Assembly (NCBI RefSeq): GCF_036588685.1
Contig: NC_086386.1
Span: 68,508,682 to 68,572,681, forward strand
From: Mytilus trossulus
Lineage: Eukaryota; Mollusca; Bivalvia; Mytilida; Mytilidae
Length of the DNA: 64,000 bases
Direction: 5' to 3'
Below, piece after piece: positions 24,801-34,900 of this stretch. The stretch's first letter is position 1, and each line of letters opens with the position of its first letter. The position numbers and the translations under genes were made by a program. The notes beneath the pieces are model-generated. The model was given only the letters and a program-made list of their open reading frames with translations, did no database searches and had not been told where the DNA came from.

Positions 24801-25939
24801 AAACCAATGGATCCCTTACACATATCAAAATAACTCCACAATAATACATGATTTTGAACATACCCCCCCCCCCCCAAAAAAAAAAAAAAATTGTATTTAA
24901 GACACGAATTAAGCTAGCCAAATTATTCTACAAATTATATTTTCATATTAAAATATTTTTCCTATTTTCAGTGTGACCCTGGATATGTTGATACTGATAT
25001 GTCATCACACAAAGGAACAAAAACAGTGGAACAAGGTAATTAAACTATCTATTTGTCTTTCTCTATATACATGTGTTTATCATAAGCTGCAATTTATTAT
25101 GTTTACTCTTTTAAAAACCTAACCACAAATAGTCAGGAGCCATCTAGATCTCGGGCAACACACAGCTCATCATGATATTGCTATGGAGTCTTTTCAAACA
25201 TTTCGATTCCACAAAATTGGACGATAGAAACCAGAGGGACAGTCAAACTCATAAATCGAAAACGAACTGACAACTCCATGGCTAAAAGTGATAATGATAA
25301 AGAGACAAACAATGACACAAGATATAAACCTAAAGATTAAGCAACACGATCCCCATCAAAAACTGGGGGTGATCTCAGGTGCTCCGGAAGAGTAAGCAGA
25401 TGCTGTTCCACATGTGGCACCCGTCGTGTTCCTTATGTTTTATCAAATCCAGTAAATAGTCTTAATTCGGTGGTTAATATTTTCGGCATGAATTAATCGG
25501 AAACAAGTCAAGATGTGTAATCTCCACAACATGAAAGACTAAAACAAAAAGAAGTATATGCATATTTTGACAATTACTGACTGAAGTGTGTATACCTTTC
25601 CAAACTGGGAAGATACATTTTATTAACAATAACAAATAAACGATTTTTTTTTCAAAACGAAATAATTATTTAAACGCCATTTTTATTGTGGTCATGCCAT
25701 TTGCCTTCCACATATTTTATTACATTTAAAAAAGTGTTTGTGGCTCTGGAAATTAAAATGCAAATAACAATAACAATAATGTCAATATGCAAATTCAAAA
25801 TTTACAGTATTATGAATATGTTTCTAACTTTATTTTAACAGGAGCAGATACACCCGTGTATGTAGCGATGCTTCCACTTGGAACAACAAGCCCGAAAGGG
25901 GACTTCGTGTCTGATAGAACCATAAAAAAATGGGGATGA
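15765..25939 (+). CDS. CBR1: Carbonyl reductase [NADPH] 1-like, copy 2 (8 exons)
   Basis: Exons: 15765-15785, 16607-16688, 18540-18718, 22494-22606, 23862-23990, 24371-24512, 24972-25035, 25842-25939. Exon lengths equal those of copy 1, giving 275 residues with no stop. Active-site and cofactor motifs are the same (TGANKGIG, NNAG, Ser138, Tyr192, Lys196). It differs from copy 1 at about eight residues, including Ile for Val19, Ser for Trp190 two residues before the catalytic Tyr, and Leu for Pro in MLPPG. Asp224 is shared with copy 1. Two things may weaken expression: intron 2 is rearranged so that foreign sequence comes within about 44 nt of exon 3, and the exon 3 acceptor is AAG instead of TAG. 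Introns 2-4 carry a TTAA element, an LTR/SINE/TIR nest and a Helitron. A polyA signal lies at 26133-26138. Coding capacity is intact; activity is inferred. Confidence 0.94.
17371..18496. other. Intron 1 block displaced into intron 2 of copy 2
   Basis: This stretch matches 4918-5357 of copy 1 intron 1 (landmarks TTCAGTGGTGTGAATTCATT, GTGGACTTTTTTAA, TTATTCGGGCCTTAGCC) but lies after exon 2 in copy 2, ending 44 nt before exon 3. Copy 2's own intron 1 lacks most of it. A TTAA element and a dispersed repeat (18300-18390) have since entered the block. Confidence 0.8.
17462..18021. mobile_element. TTAA-flanked MITE, 560 bp (GGTGGTATGGG ends)
   Basis: Ends GGTGGTATGGG and CCCATACCACC are inverted and flanked by TTAA (17458-17461 and 18022-18025). 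The empty site is intact in copy 1 intron 1 (GGCATTAAGTACTTCC near 4990). TTAA duplications are typical of piggyBac-type elements; no transposase is present. Confidence 0.88.
18780..19165. repeat. Interspersed repeat between two TA runs
   Basis: A (TA)n run at 18788-18814 and another near 19145-19160 flank about 340 bp that copy 1 intron 3 lacks (copy 1 goes straight from ATATATATAAGAG to GTGTCTGGAAGG). The right part reads GTGGACAGGATGTTGTGCCA. It is probably a retroposon or TA-targeting element; the family is not established. Confidence 0.6.
19369..19550 (+). mobile_element. tRNA-derived SINE
   Basis: The head looks like a tRNA gene: an A-box region GTCGTGTGGTCTAGCGGG and a B box GGTTCGAATCCCGG spaced about 50 nt apart, followed by a body ending TGTTGGGTTGATGTTTAGAC and a (TA)n tail. 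The non-tRNA body and TA tail mark it as a SINE, not a functional tRNA. Confidence 0.85.
19551..21161. mobile_element. 1.6-kb TIR element in the SINE tail
   Basis: GAGACAATATCTGAAAAAGT at the left is inverted at the right end (21141-21161). TA runs lie on both sides, so it went into the TA tail of the SINE. Inside, motifs of the form GTAACA/TAACAG recur on both strands (for example 19963, 19979, 20350, 20368, 20387, 20749). No protein is visible. A TA target is typical of Tc1/mariner-type elements, but the class is not proven. Confidence 0.75.
22794..23532 (+). mobile_element. Non-autonomous Helitron, 739 bp
   Basis: It starts TCTATAATACTAAAATTACG and ends in a GC-rich hairpin (CCGCGATATCACGGG) followed by TGTGTTCTAG. 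It is inserted exactly between A and T: copy 1 keeps the empty site ACACATACTATTT near 8050. The TC start, CTAG end with a 3' hairpin, A/T target and lack of target duplication are Helitron hallmarks. An internal segment of about 120 bp is duplicated (22850-22975, 23255-23370). Confidence 0.9.
25220..25490 (-). mobile_element. Retroelement 3' fragment, intron 7 of copy 2
   Basis: Orthologue of the fragment at 9730-9990, so it predates the copy 1/copy 2 duplication. It retains an extra segment (CTCCGGAAGAGTAAGCAGA) that copy 1 has lost. Confidence 0.6.
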
Positions 25940-26132
25940 CGATTTGATAAGATATAGTGAATTAATTCATGACAAAGATAGGTTATAGTAGCCGCAGTTG
26001 AAAGATATTTTTATGATTTTGTGATAACTGGCAGCCTCAGTTTTGAAAGGTTATTACGATCTTATTTTTTTTTTTATATTTGACTACTTTATACATGGAA
26101 AACCGCAATTTTTGTATAATTGTTTTTTTTAC

Positions 26133-26138
26133 AATAAA
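26133..26138 (+). promoter_or_regulatory. Polyadenylation signal, copy 2
   Basis: AATAAA about 195 nt after the stop codon, matching the copy 1 signal at 10619-10624 in an alignable 3' UTR. Confidence 0.7.
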
Positions 26139-26351
26139 ACTTTACTTTCCATCCCTTGCAATTCTGTTTTATTATAAGATGAAAAACTATATAGTTTTGT
26201 GCCTTGAATAATAGAAGTCTCGAGTTTTCACAATTTATGATGGCTCATATCGATGTTCTTACATGCACCAACGTAGTGCGGGAGTGGACATGATTTATTG
26301 AGGTATTCAAGCGCCCTATTGTATAGAGTGGGTATACCATTATTTTAATGT

Positions 26352-26399
26352 TCAACCACTGTATTAATCAAACAGCAGTATGATTAATACAGTGGTTGA
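26352..26399. repeat. 19-bp-arm hairpin downstream of copy 2
   Basis: TCAACCACTGTATTAATCA, a 10-nt loop, then the exact reverse complement. Copy 1 (near 10914) has only the left arm, followed by TACTGCT; the loop and right arm in copy 2 are the inverted copy of that ancestral sequence. Confidence 0.9.
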
Positions 26400-27789
26400 G
26401 CCTAATGGAATGCTATAGTTTCTAAGAGGACCGTCAGCTAAGTAGTCAATGTTTGGGAATTCTTACAATTGATACATGTAACTTATCGTTGATAAATTAA
26501 TTTAGATATTATGAAGAACAAAGGCGTCAACTCCCTCACGCAAAGTGACCATAGATGTATTTTGCCTATCCTTAGAATGATACTTTTGGTAACCACGTAA
26601 TTAACACAGTGACAAACTCCGGGACAATTGGCAAATCTGACTGCTGTTTAAAAGATATCAAAACTATTTGTTGCCCAAGTGATTTCATATATCCCTGCAT
26701 AGCTTAGAATTTTGGAAGTTTGATCGTTACATCCATAAAAGGTCTTGTCGGTAAGTCAACTGTAGTCATTCGACTTCAGTGTTGAATATATGGATGTCAT
26801 CTTCAGTTGTTTTTGGTTTTTTTTATTTCGTCCGATATCTGCTAGGGTATTTTTACTTTCAATGAAGCTGGGTTCTCTTGACTTCAAACATGAGCAAATA
26901 TGTTGTTGTATTATAAACATGCACAAACCTACTAGATGGGGGTATTAGATATCCTCTTTCCAGCAATGAGACCAAAATCTTCCTATTGGGATAAGCAGGG
27001 CAGATATATATGAAAGAGGGGGGATACCTTTTTATGTTAACCTGTTTTGGCCTTTTCATGGTATTTTTTTAAAAACAGATATCTTAGATAAATTTAAACT
27101 TTTAACTGTTTTCAACCCACTGTGTAAACCGTTATGGGTATTTTTGCAATTGTTGTTAACAGTTTTTGCTAAAATCGAGGTGATGTTAACCCTTTGCCCC
27201 CCCCCCCCCCCTCTTCATATATATAGATTGATTTACTTTGAAAAGACACCAGTGACCAGTTATAAACATATTTATTGGTTGTCAGTATGGCTTATTGGGA
27301 TATTATTAGAAAAAAACAATCCTTCACCTAGTAGTACATGTCGTATATATACCAGAGTATATTTCGTTATAACCAACAAAATATCAAAATAGCGACAAAG
27401 ACTTACTGTCGATTATCTTCGCACAGCAAAAGTTGTTATCTATTAATGTGTTCTTATAGAAATAAGGAGATGAGGTAGGAATATCAATTAATTAGTTAGC
27501 TATCGACCAGCGTCCAACAGACGATGAAGTATGCAATTATACCTGATACTGCACTGTCTTCAACACTGAGCAAAACATATACCGCATAGTTAAAAATTAA
27601 AAGTTCCCAATAATAACGACAACCACTAACATACAAAATCCCGACTTTGGACAGACACATAAGTTATTGTGCGGGCCTAAACATGATTTGTCAGTTTTGA
27701 ATCCTCTCTTTTAGCGGTGACAGTTGTGAAGCATGCAGTAAAACATACGAACAAATCCCTTAAACTTAAGATTAATACAAGAAATATGA

Positions 27790-28140
27790 AGGTAGTGAGC
27801 ATATAAATGACAAATCTACGAAATCTCACATAACACGAAAAGGAGAAATTATTGAAGAAGTTGAAGATTTTACTTATCTTGGTACAAGCATCAGCCAGGA
27901 CCATGGAATTGGCAAGTAAATAATGGCAAGGAACAAGAAGGAGCCGAGCATTTGACAGGTTGGTTTGTTCAAAAATCATCTGCAAATTATTGAACATCAC
28001 AACGAGATATAAATGCAGTCGATGGAAATGGATTTGTAATGTTTTACGTAAAGACAACCATGAAACAAAGGTACAAGAGTGGCAACAATGGAGGATATTG
28101 GTGATGGTCTCGTGTGCAAGTATGCACGCTGAAGAGGTCT
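27790..28140 (+). pseudogene. Decayed LINE reverse transcriptase C-terminus
   Basis: The frame at 27841 reads GEIIEEVEDFTYLGTSIS, and a shifted frame near 28020 reads RWKWICNVLRKDN, both hallmark blocks of the C-terminal part of LINE ORF2 proteins. Stops and frameshifts separate them. It lies between copy 2 and copy 3. Confidence 0.75.
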
Positions 28141-28386
28141 GACTAAGTAGAAAGTACTACTTGCAAAATCTAAAAAGAAAATAATAGTCGTCAACTTTTA
28201 ACAAATATCCTACTTGCGCAATCTAAAAAGATAGTCTTCAACGTTTAACAAAATTCCTTCTTGCGCAATTTAAAATGAATTAAGTAAAAGTCTTCAACTT
28301 TAAACAAAATATCTAACAGTGGTCAACTTTTAAGAAAATTCCGCATAAGTGACCATTACTTGGAAATTTAAATACCGGTAATTTAA

Positions 28387-29321
28387 GGGGACGACCATTT
28401 GATATTCTGGGGGGGGGGGGGGGGGGGGGCCAGGAGGATTTTGAAAATAAATAACTCGGCCTTGATAATCACAAAAATAAATGGTTTGTTCTGTGGTAGT
28501 TTGAAAATAAATTACCTGACTTGCAATGTTTTGAAAATAAATAACTCAGCAGGTCTATAGCTTATTGGGCCTTCAGCGGTTCCAAAACCCTTCAAAAAAT
28601 GTTTTGCCTCGCTCCGCTCGGCGAGATATGTTTGACAATACTTTGGAAAGAGGCTAGGTAAAACCAAACTAAATTAACTTTAATCATGTTAATACTATGT
28701 ATGTATGCAATATGTGTATATTGCTTGGGAATATAAATGATTCAGTTCATTAAGAAAATTAAGAAATACTTAATCTAATTATACCAATTGTCTTTTGTAA
28801 TATACTTATTACTATGTATTTGTGTTTCGTTTGTCCTTTCTCGCTTATATGTACTATCTTAAAATGTTTGTATATATTGTCCTCTTGTACACAAGTATGT
28901 GACTGAGGTTATGAATGAAATCTTGAATCTTAAAATTTCTGAAGGGGATAATGATCTTCTAGTATTCTGAGTAAATGGTACACAATGACTTGACTATACA
29001 TGTATTAATGGTTTACCTTTTTAAATGTTTTTTTGGATGGAGAGTTGTCTCATTGGCACTCACACCACATCTTCCTATATGTAATTATTCTTAATTAACA
29101 AATATTTAAAAAAAATTGTATGTTTTCGAATATCATAAATATAGTGGTAAAAAATAAATAATCAGTCCCTTGCTTTAATAAAAATGAAAAATCTTGCTTC
29201 AATAGTGCAGAAAATGAATAATATGTCCTCTCAGTTAACAAAAATAAATAACCGATCAAAAACAAATCCTCCTGCCCCCCCCCCCCCCCCCCCCCCCCCA
29301 GAATATCAAATGGTCGTCCCC
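28387..29321. mobile_element. Harbinger-like MITE with G/C runs
   Basis: GGGGACGACCATTTGATATT and its inverse end the element, flanked by TAA (28384-28386, 29322-29324). Next to each TIR is a long G or C run (28410-28430, 29275-29299), then GGAGGATTT or its inverse. The body repeats GAAAATAAATAAC-like phrases. A TWA target and G-rich ends fit PIF/Harbinger; no transposase is seen. Confidence 0.85.
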
Positions 29322-29599
29322 TAAATAGGTCGATATAAGAAAATTCCAAGAGAACAACTAGTGTGTAAAAGTTGGAAAATTTTAGAGGAAGAGAAACGCT
29401 AGCCTTTTTTCTTCGCCATAAAAATAGTAATATTAGAAATCACCTACTAGATGCAATGTTAAAAAGCCATTATATTCTTATTTCAACCAGCTTGAGTCAA
29501 ACTCTAAACTCAAAACTATTTATGATCCCATTACAGATATTTATTTTTTCTAATGTTGGGGGCTTTAAAATACATAAGTACTAAGTACACAATTTTATT

Positions 29600-29740
29600 C
29601 AGGGGGCAGCTCCGAGTGCGGTGTTTTCAAGGCTTGCTGCGTTGAAGACTCATTGGTGGCCTTTTTTTATTTCTGCTCTTTGTGCGGGGGTGTTGTCTCT
29701 TTGACATATGCCCCATTTCTATCTCAATTTGAGTTACGAA
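29600..29740 (+). repeat. Dispersed repeat, GTTGTCTCTTTGACA family
   Basis: Shares GAAGACTCATTGGTGG and TGTTGTCTCTTTGACA with 55950-56085 and, more decayed, 59170-59255. It is a conserved dispersed family, probably SINE-like; the left part (CAGCTCCGAGTGCGG) is GC-rich against an AT-rich background. Confidence 0.6.
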
Positions 29741-29858
29741 AATGAGGTCCACTTGAATGCCTCGGGTCAAACGTCTATACACTTATATATTATTAGTATT
29801 ATAACTTGACTTGTTTAGAACTGTTTGCATGTGTTTTATGTTGCTTAAGTACACGTAA

Positions 29859-30996
29859 GGGGACGACCATTTGATTTTCGGGTTTGGGGGGCCGGGGCAA
29901 CTATAACTAGAACATGTATAATATTCGAAAACATACAATTTTTAAATATTTGTTTATCATAAATAATACATGTATAGTCAAGTCAATATATACCATTCGA
30001 TCAGAATTAATCATCATCCTCTGCAGAATTGAATCTTCTATATTCTCAACTGCATATATACATGTATTGCATACATACAAAGTATTGACAAACGTATTTT
30101 TGAAGGGTTTTGGAACCGCTGAACTTACTCGGGCCAAAAAAGCTGTAGAACAAATGATGCAAAGTCATGCTTTCTGGGTGTTCCCCAGATCCTTTCTTAA
30201 TCTGAAAATGCAAGTTCTGTTTTAATAATTATTTGACAATATTTTGGACTCAAAGCAAAATGTATAGTTTAAGTGTAAGACTTTTAGTTTCTAGGGACAA
30301 CATCAAAAAACCAATATGCATGATAAAGCAAAAATGTTATTCACATATTTAATTAGTCTGTGGCTGTTTTTTTAAACTCATGGTCAAGTTAATAACAAAA
30401 TTACTAAATTACGAAATGAATATGCAACACTAACAGAAAAAAGAAGGACAATCAATGAACAAAAGACAAATAAATAAGAAACATTGATCCTGAAAAATCA
30501 AGGGCTACGTCGACGTCAGAGCGAGAGAACAGAACTTGCTTCTAGTAAGGCATTCACGGTAAACACAATTTGATATGTAGACAAGCGTTGGGTTTTGAAA
30601 TTTCCTACATGAGGCATTTCTCTCAATGTAGTTACGGCCCTGTAATAAAAGTGAGGTAATGTTCCTGAGAAAATAAACCTCAAGTTAAAAGAAACCAATT
30701 TTCAGACATTTTAAGTTTATTTAAATAATAAGTTTATACCTTTATTATAAAAGATTTGGGAAGTGTTTCCCGGTTTTTTGAAGAAAAAAAAAGATGAACT
30801 TATGAAGAATCTGGTGTCATCTCATCCTTTCGATTAGACCTGCTGAGTTTTTATTTTCAATACATTGCAAGTCAGGTAATTTATTTTCAAACTACATCAG
30901 AACAAACCATTTATTTTTTTGTTTATCAAGGCTGAGTTATTTATTTTCAAAATCCTCCTGGTCCCCCTCTCCGTGATTATCACTATGGTCGTCCCC
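29859..30996. mobile_element. Second Harbinger-like MITE, opposite orientation
   Basis: GGGGACGACCATTTGAT at the left and GGTCGTCCCC at the right, flanked by TAA (29856-29858, 30997-30999). Its right end matches the inverted left end of the element at 28387 (CATTGCAAGTCAGGTAATTT), and both share a GGTTTTGGAACCGCTGAA-type segment. Confidence 0.85.
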
Positions 30997-31194
30997 TAAT
31001 CACGGGTTTGCATTTTACTTTCTGCCACGTATAATATAAAGATATTACTGCGAATATAAAATAGAAATTTACCGTAATTTCCATTTTGTTTTCAATGTTC
31101 CAAATCATATATAACCTTACGGTGTCAAAATATGGGTTTTTGCACAAAAATCGCTGAAACTAGAAAATTTAAATATTTCAGTATACGGATTTCT

Positions 31195-31560
31195 TATAAG
31201 AAGTAAAATTACAAGTATACTGAACTCCGAGGAAAATTCAAAACGGAAAATCCGCCTAACTAAATGGCAAAATCAAATGATATTAAAAACACATCAAACG
31301 AATGAACAATTAATTAACAACTGTCATATTCCTAACTTGGTACACCGAGGCATTTTGAAATGTAAAAAATGGTGGATTGCAGTGGCAGAACCAGATTTTT
31401 TGGGGGGACCCACGGCTGACTGCCTAGTATATAACATGTATACAGAGGGGGTCCATTGACTGCCTTATAGGAGGGGGCCACCAGCGGTCATGCTTCAGTG
31501 ATTCCCTATAGATATAATCAACATTTTTTTTCCCTGCGGACCCCATTGTAAAATCTGTAA
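31195..31560. repeat. Dispersed repeat fragments upstream of copy 3
   Basis: About 31195-31320 belongs to the family seen at 1800-1900, 45290-45360 and 60400-60480 (GAGGAAAATTCAAA and its inverse). 31370-31560 is a G-rich fragment with CAGTGGCAGAACCAGATTTT, whose weak relative is at 34600-34700. Confidence 0.5.
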
Positions 31561-31863
31561 TATATTTGTACTTTTATACTGAAATGTGATTTAATACACA
31601 TGTCACTATAATAAACAAACATTTACTTACAAATGTTAAATCGTTACTACTGTAATGCATATAGACTGGACATGCGAAGGTGTGAACTGGATCCTTTTTT
31701 TTTTATTCTGCTTTTAAAACTACAAAATTCTCGTTATTACATGTGATTGTTGTACTCCTTGAGATACTCCCCCTAAACAACATTTACCGCCATTTTGTGA
31801 ACTTTACCGTAATGTTGTCTTTCACAATCCGATTTGTTTCGTAATTTATCTTTTGAGTTTAAA

Positions 31864-31871
31864 TTCTAGAA
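31864..31871 (+). promoter_or_regulatory. Candidate heat-shock-type element, copy 3
   Basis: TTCTAGAA in GTTTAAATTCTAGAACACGA, 58 nt before the start codon; same context as in copy 1 (3504-3511) although the rest of the proximal promoter has diverged. Confidence 0.4.
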
Positions 31872-31928
31872 CACGAACCGGTTCCTGACGCCTTGACAAT
31901 CAGAATCATAATTCAAAGCTCGTTCAAA

Positions 31929-34900
31929 ATGGCAAAAAGAGTTGCAATTGTAAGTCTTTATGATAACTGAGACTGCTATAGCCAGAGACATATAGTACAC
32001 ACGTATTATATTTCTCTGCTGTAGCAGATAGTACTTAGTCTTATTTGATACTTCGCCTTCTTTGAAATTATATAACGTGAGGGTGCCCAAATTGCACCTA
32101 TTTTGACAGTTTTTTTAACCTACATTTATTTATGCTTTAGACAAAAGTTTTCATTATGTGTTTATTTTGTAGATGTATCATTATTTACTATATAGTATAT
32201 ATGGTTTCACCAATTAAGTTTTGAATCCATGTGGAATCATAGAAAAAATGGTGACCTCCAAACCATCTATGATTCTGTAATGAGGAGTACCCAAATTGCA
32301 TCCATGCTTAAATTTGCATCGTCAAAAGTGAAATAACAGAGATTTTGTTTAATTTCTTGAAATATTTTGAACAATTGGATATTAGTCCATGCTTACTCCT
32401 TATTTTTTAAGAAATGGATACTTGTAACATATTGTATTTGCTAATTTTAAAAAGATGACTCGCATGGCGACATTTCCGTACATTTTGCTTTTTCAGGAAA
32501 CACTTCATCTGTTGATAAATACTGTGAATGTTTGTGAATATCTAAATATTTTTACCTATGTTGAAAGACGTGCATAGTATCAAATCATAAAAGTACAAAT
32601 TTAGTCTCTAGGAAATTTTGTAAGGTTTCCGCTTCTATTTTTGCTACATGTAAATAGATGCAAATTGTGTACTTGGTGCAATTTGGGTACTGTGACGTGA
32701 TTTTACGGAATTCCCATGAACAGAATCACCTCTTCTTCTTCTGATATATTTTAAATTAGGTAACCTCTAATAACAGAATGATAAAGCCTTTGGCGTCATT
32801 TGAATAAAGGAATTGTTTTGTCATCTTTTTCATTATTAAGTTTGAAGACCGTTTTGTAAATTATATACATTATTCTTACTGTTAAAATCTGCATTTTTCC
32901 GATACTAGTGTATTTAACTTAAGGCTGAATTGAAATAATAAGGATTATTAAATCATAATGCTAAATTTAAATATTCAAATTTTACTGGAAAAATAAAGAT
33001 GTATATAATAATTGATACTCAAAAAGAATGTTGTTCCTCAAATTACAATAGAAAAATCAGTCTGCTTGGTTCATTATCCCTCTAAACCATGCCACAGTCG
33101 CTTGAATTTACATATAACAGTATGTTTTTTTTTTCTATACATCACTAAAATTCAAGCGACTGTGACAATGCATGATATACCATCATTTGAAGCAATTTTA
33201 CCTGTTGTCAATTATATAAGTCTTATTTACAAACTGACAAAGATGCTGTACATTGTACATTCAGTGCTACACATTTTGATAAAACCAATCTATGAGGCCA
33301 GTTTTTCATGCTTTCTCTATTTTACTCCTCAGGAGTCCTGACCAAATTGAATCATGAAATATTTGCCACTTGACTTTAAGGAACAAACAATCAGGCAATC
33401 TATATATCTCTTTTAACTTTCTCATTTCTTAACGGACTTTTACCAATCTTATCAACATTTCCTGCCTAAAGAGTTTCACAGCCTTCAAACATTTTCATGA
33501 TCCAAAAGACAGGGAAAAAAAGACAAAAGTTAAAATAAATTAATAGAGTTATTCCTCTTTGTACTGGCTCTCTCCTATCATGTACATATGTACATATTTT
33601 TATTATAAATTGTAATCATGTTTCAATATTTGTTCTAAATCATATTAAGTAAGTAACAATCAGTATGTATGTTAGATTGCATGTGTTGTTTGTGTGAATA
33701 TTGTATGATCTTTGTGATTTGTGTTGATTTATATGCTCTTTATGCCTATATTTGTCTGCCTTTTATCAGGAATAAAGATATTTGATTTGACCTTAAAGGT
33801 AATGAGCACAGGCACTTGTCTCAGATTTTTTTTTATATGTATCATATATAAGTTGTTATATAAAGGTACATAAAATCAAATTATGAGACATGAAGTGTCT
33901 GTGGTAATGAGGGCATTGATTGGGATTTATAGTATAAAGACAAAATGGACGTAAATAAAAAGAATAGAAACTAATGAGGTACTAAAATATAAAGAGAATA
34001 ATTGGCAAAATGATTAAAAGAATAAAGAGTGATGGGCATGAATTATAAAAAAAGAAGAGAAAAATGACCTGAAAAAGAAATATATATACATTTTGTACCA
34101 TGTACATGTATACTGACCCTTGTTAATGTTGATAAATTATCAGCATTTTTCTAATTCAAAATTTCATTATAGGACAGAATTGATCATGATGAATAACAAT
34201 AAATTAGGTGTAAATACGACATACAGTTACAAATGATTGACATGAATAATTGGCATTGATTCTGTAAACAAATATTTACACATTTTATTTCCATCCGAAA
34301 TGTATGGAAAGGGAGGTAACTCTAAGCAACTCAATATTCAATCTCTAGGATTTACTACAAAAATGTCTTATCCCTGGGATTTCAATTACCTACCTGTTCT
34401 TTCATTGATTAGTTCACTTCCTTTTTTGTATAAATATATGGTAGGGGACATAATTAAATAACCTGTAACAAAATAGAGTTCCAACTGAAGAAATATTCTG
34501 TTATCTTATTTCCATTAGAACAAATATGACAGTATATGTTTCTTAGAGAATAAAGGGTGTAGAATATTTGAACATTGTTTAAAGTTTCCAGGTGAACTTC
34601 AGTGGCTGATTCAGAAATTTTCACAAGTGGGGGCCAACTAACTGTCTAAAAGGGGCAATGCTAAGGTCATTCTTTTATAGTGATTACCTTGGCACCCTCT
34701 CTAAATCTGCCTATGAACTTCTGTCAGAACAAATAAATGTTGATAAACCAACGCTATATATAATCTTTCAGATTGAGTAGTTTTTCATTGGCTGCTTTGA
34801 CCTATATAGTTTGTGCAATTTTAATTAATAGTTAAGCTACAAATGTCAATACAACTACAATCTAGATGAACTGACAACTAAATGGTAAATTAGTTAAAAA

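Noticed and set aside
27677-28057. Minus-strand frame of 126 codons
   Set aside because: It overlaps a decayed LINE reverse-transcriptase remnant on the + strand and shows no protein features of its own.
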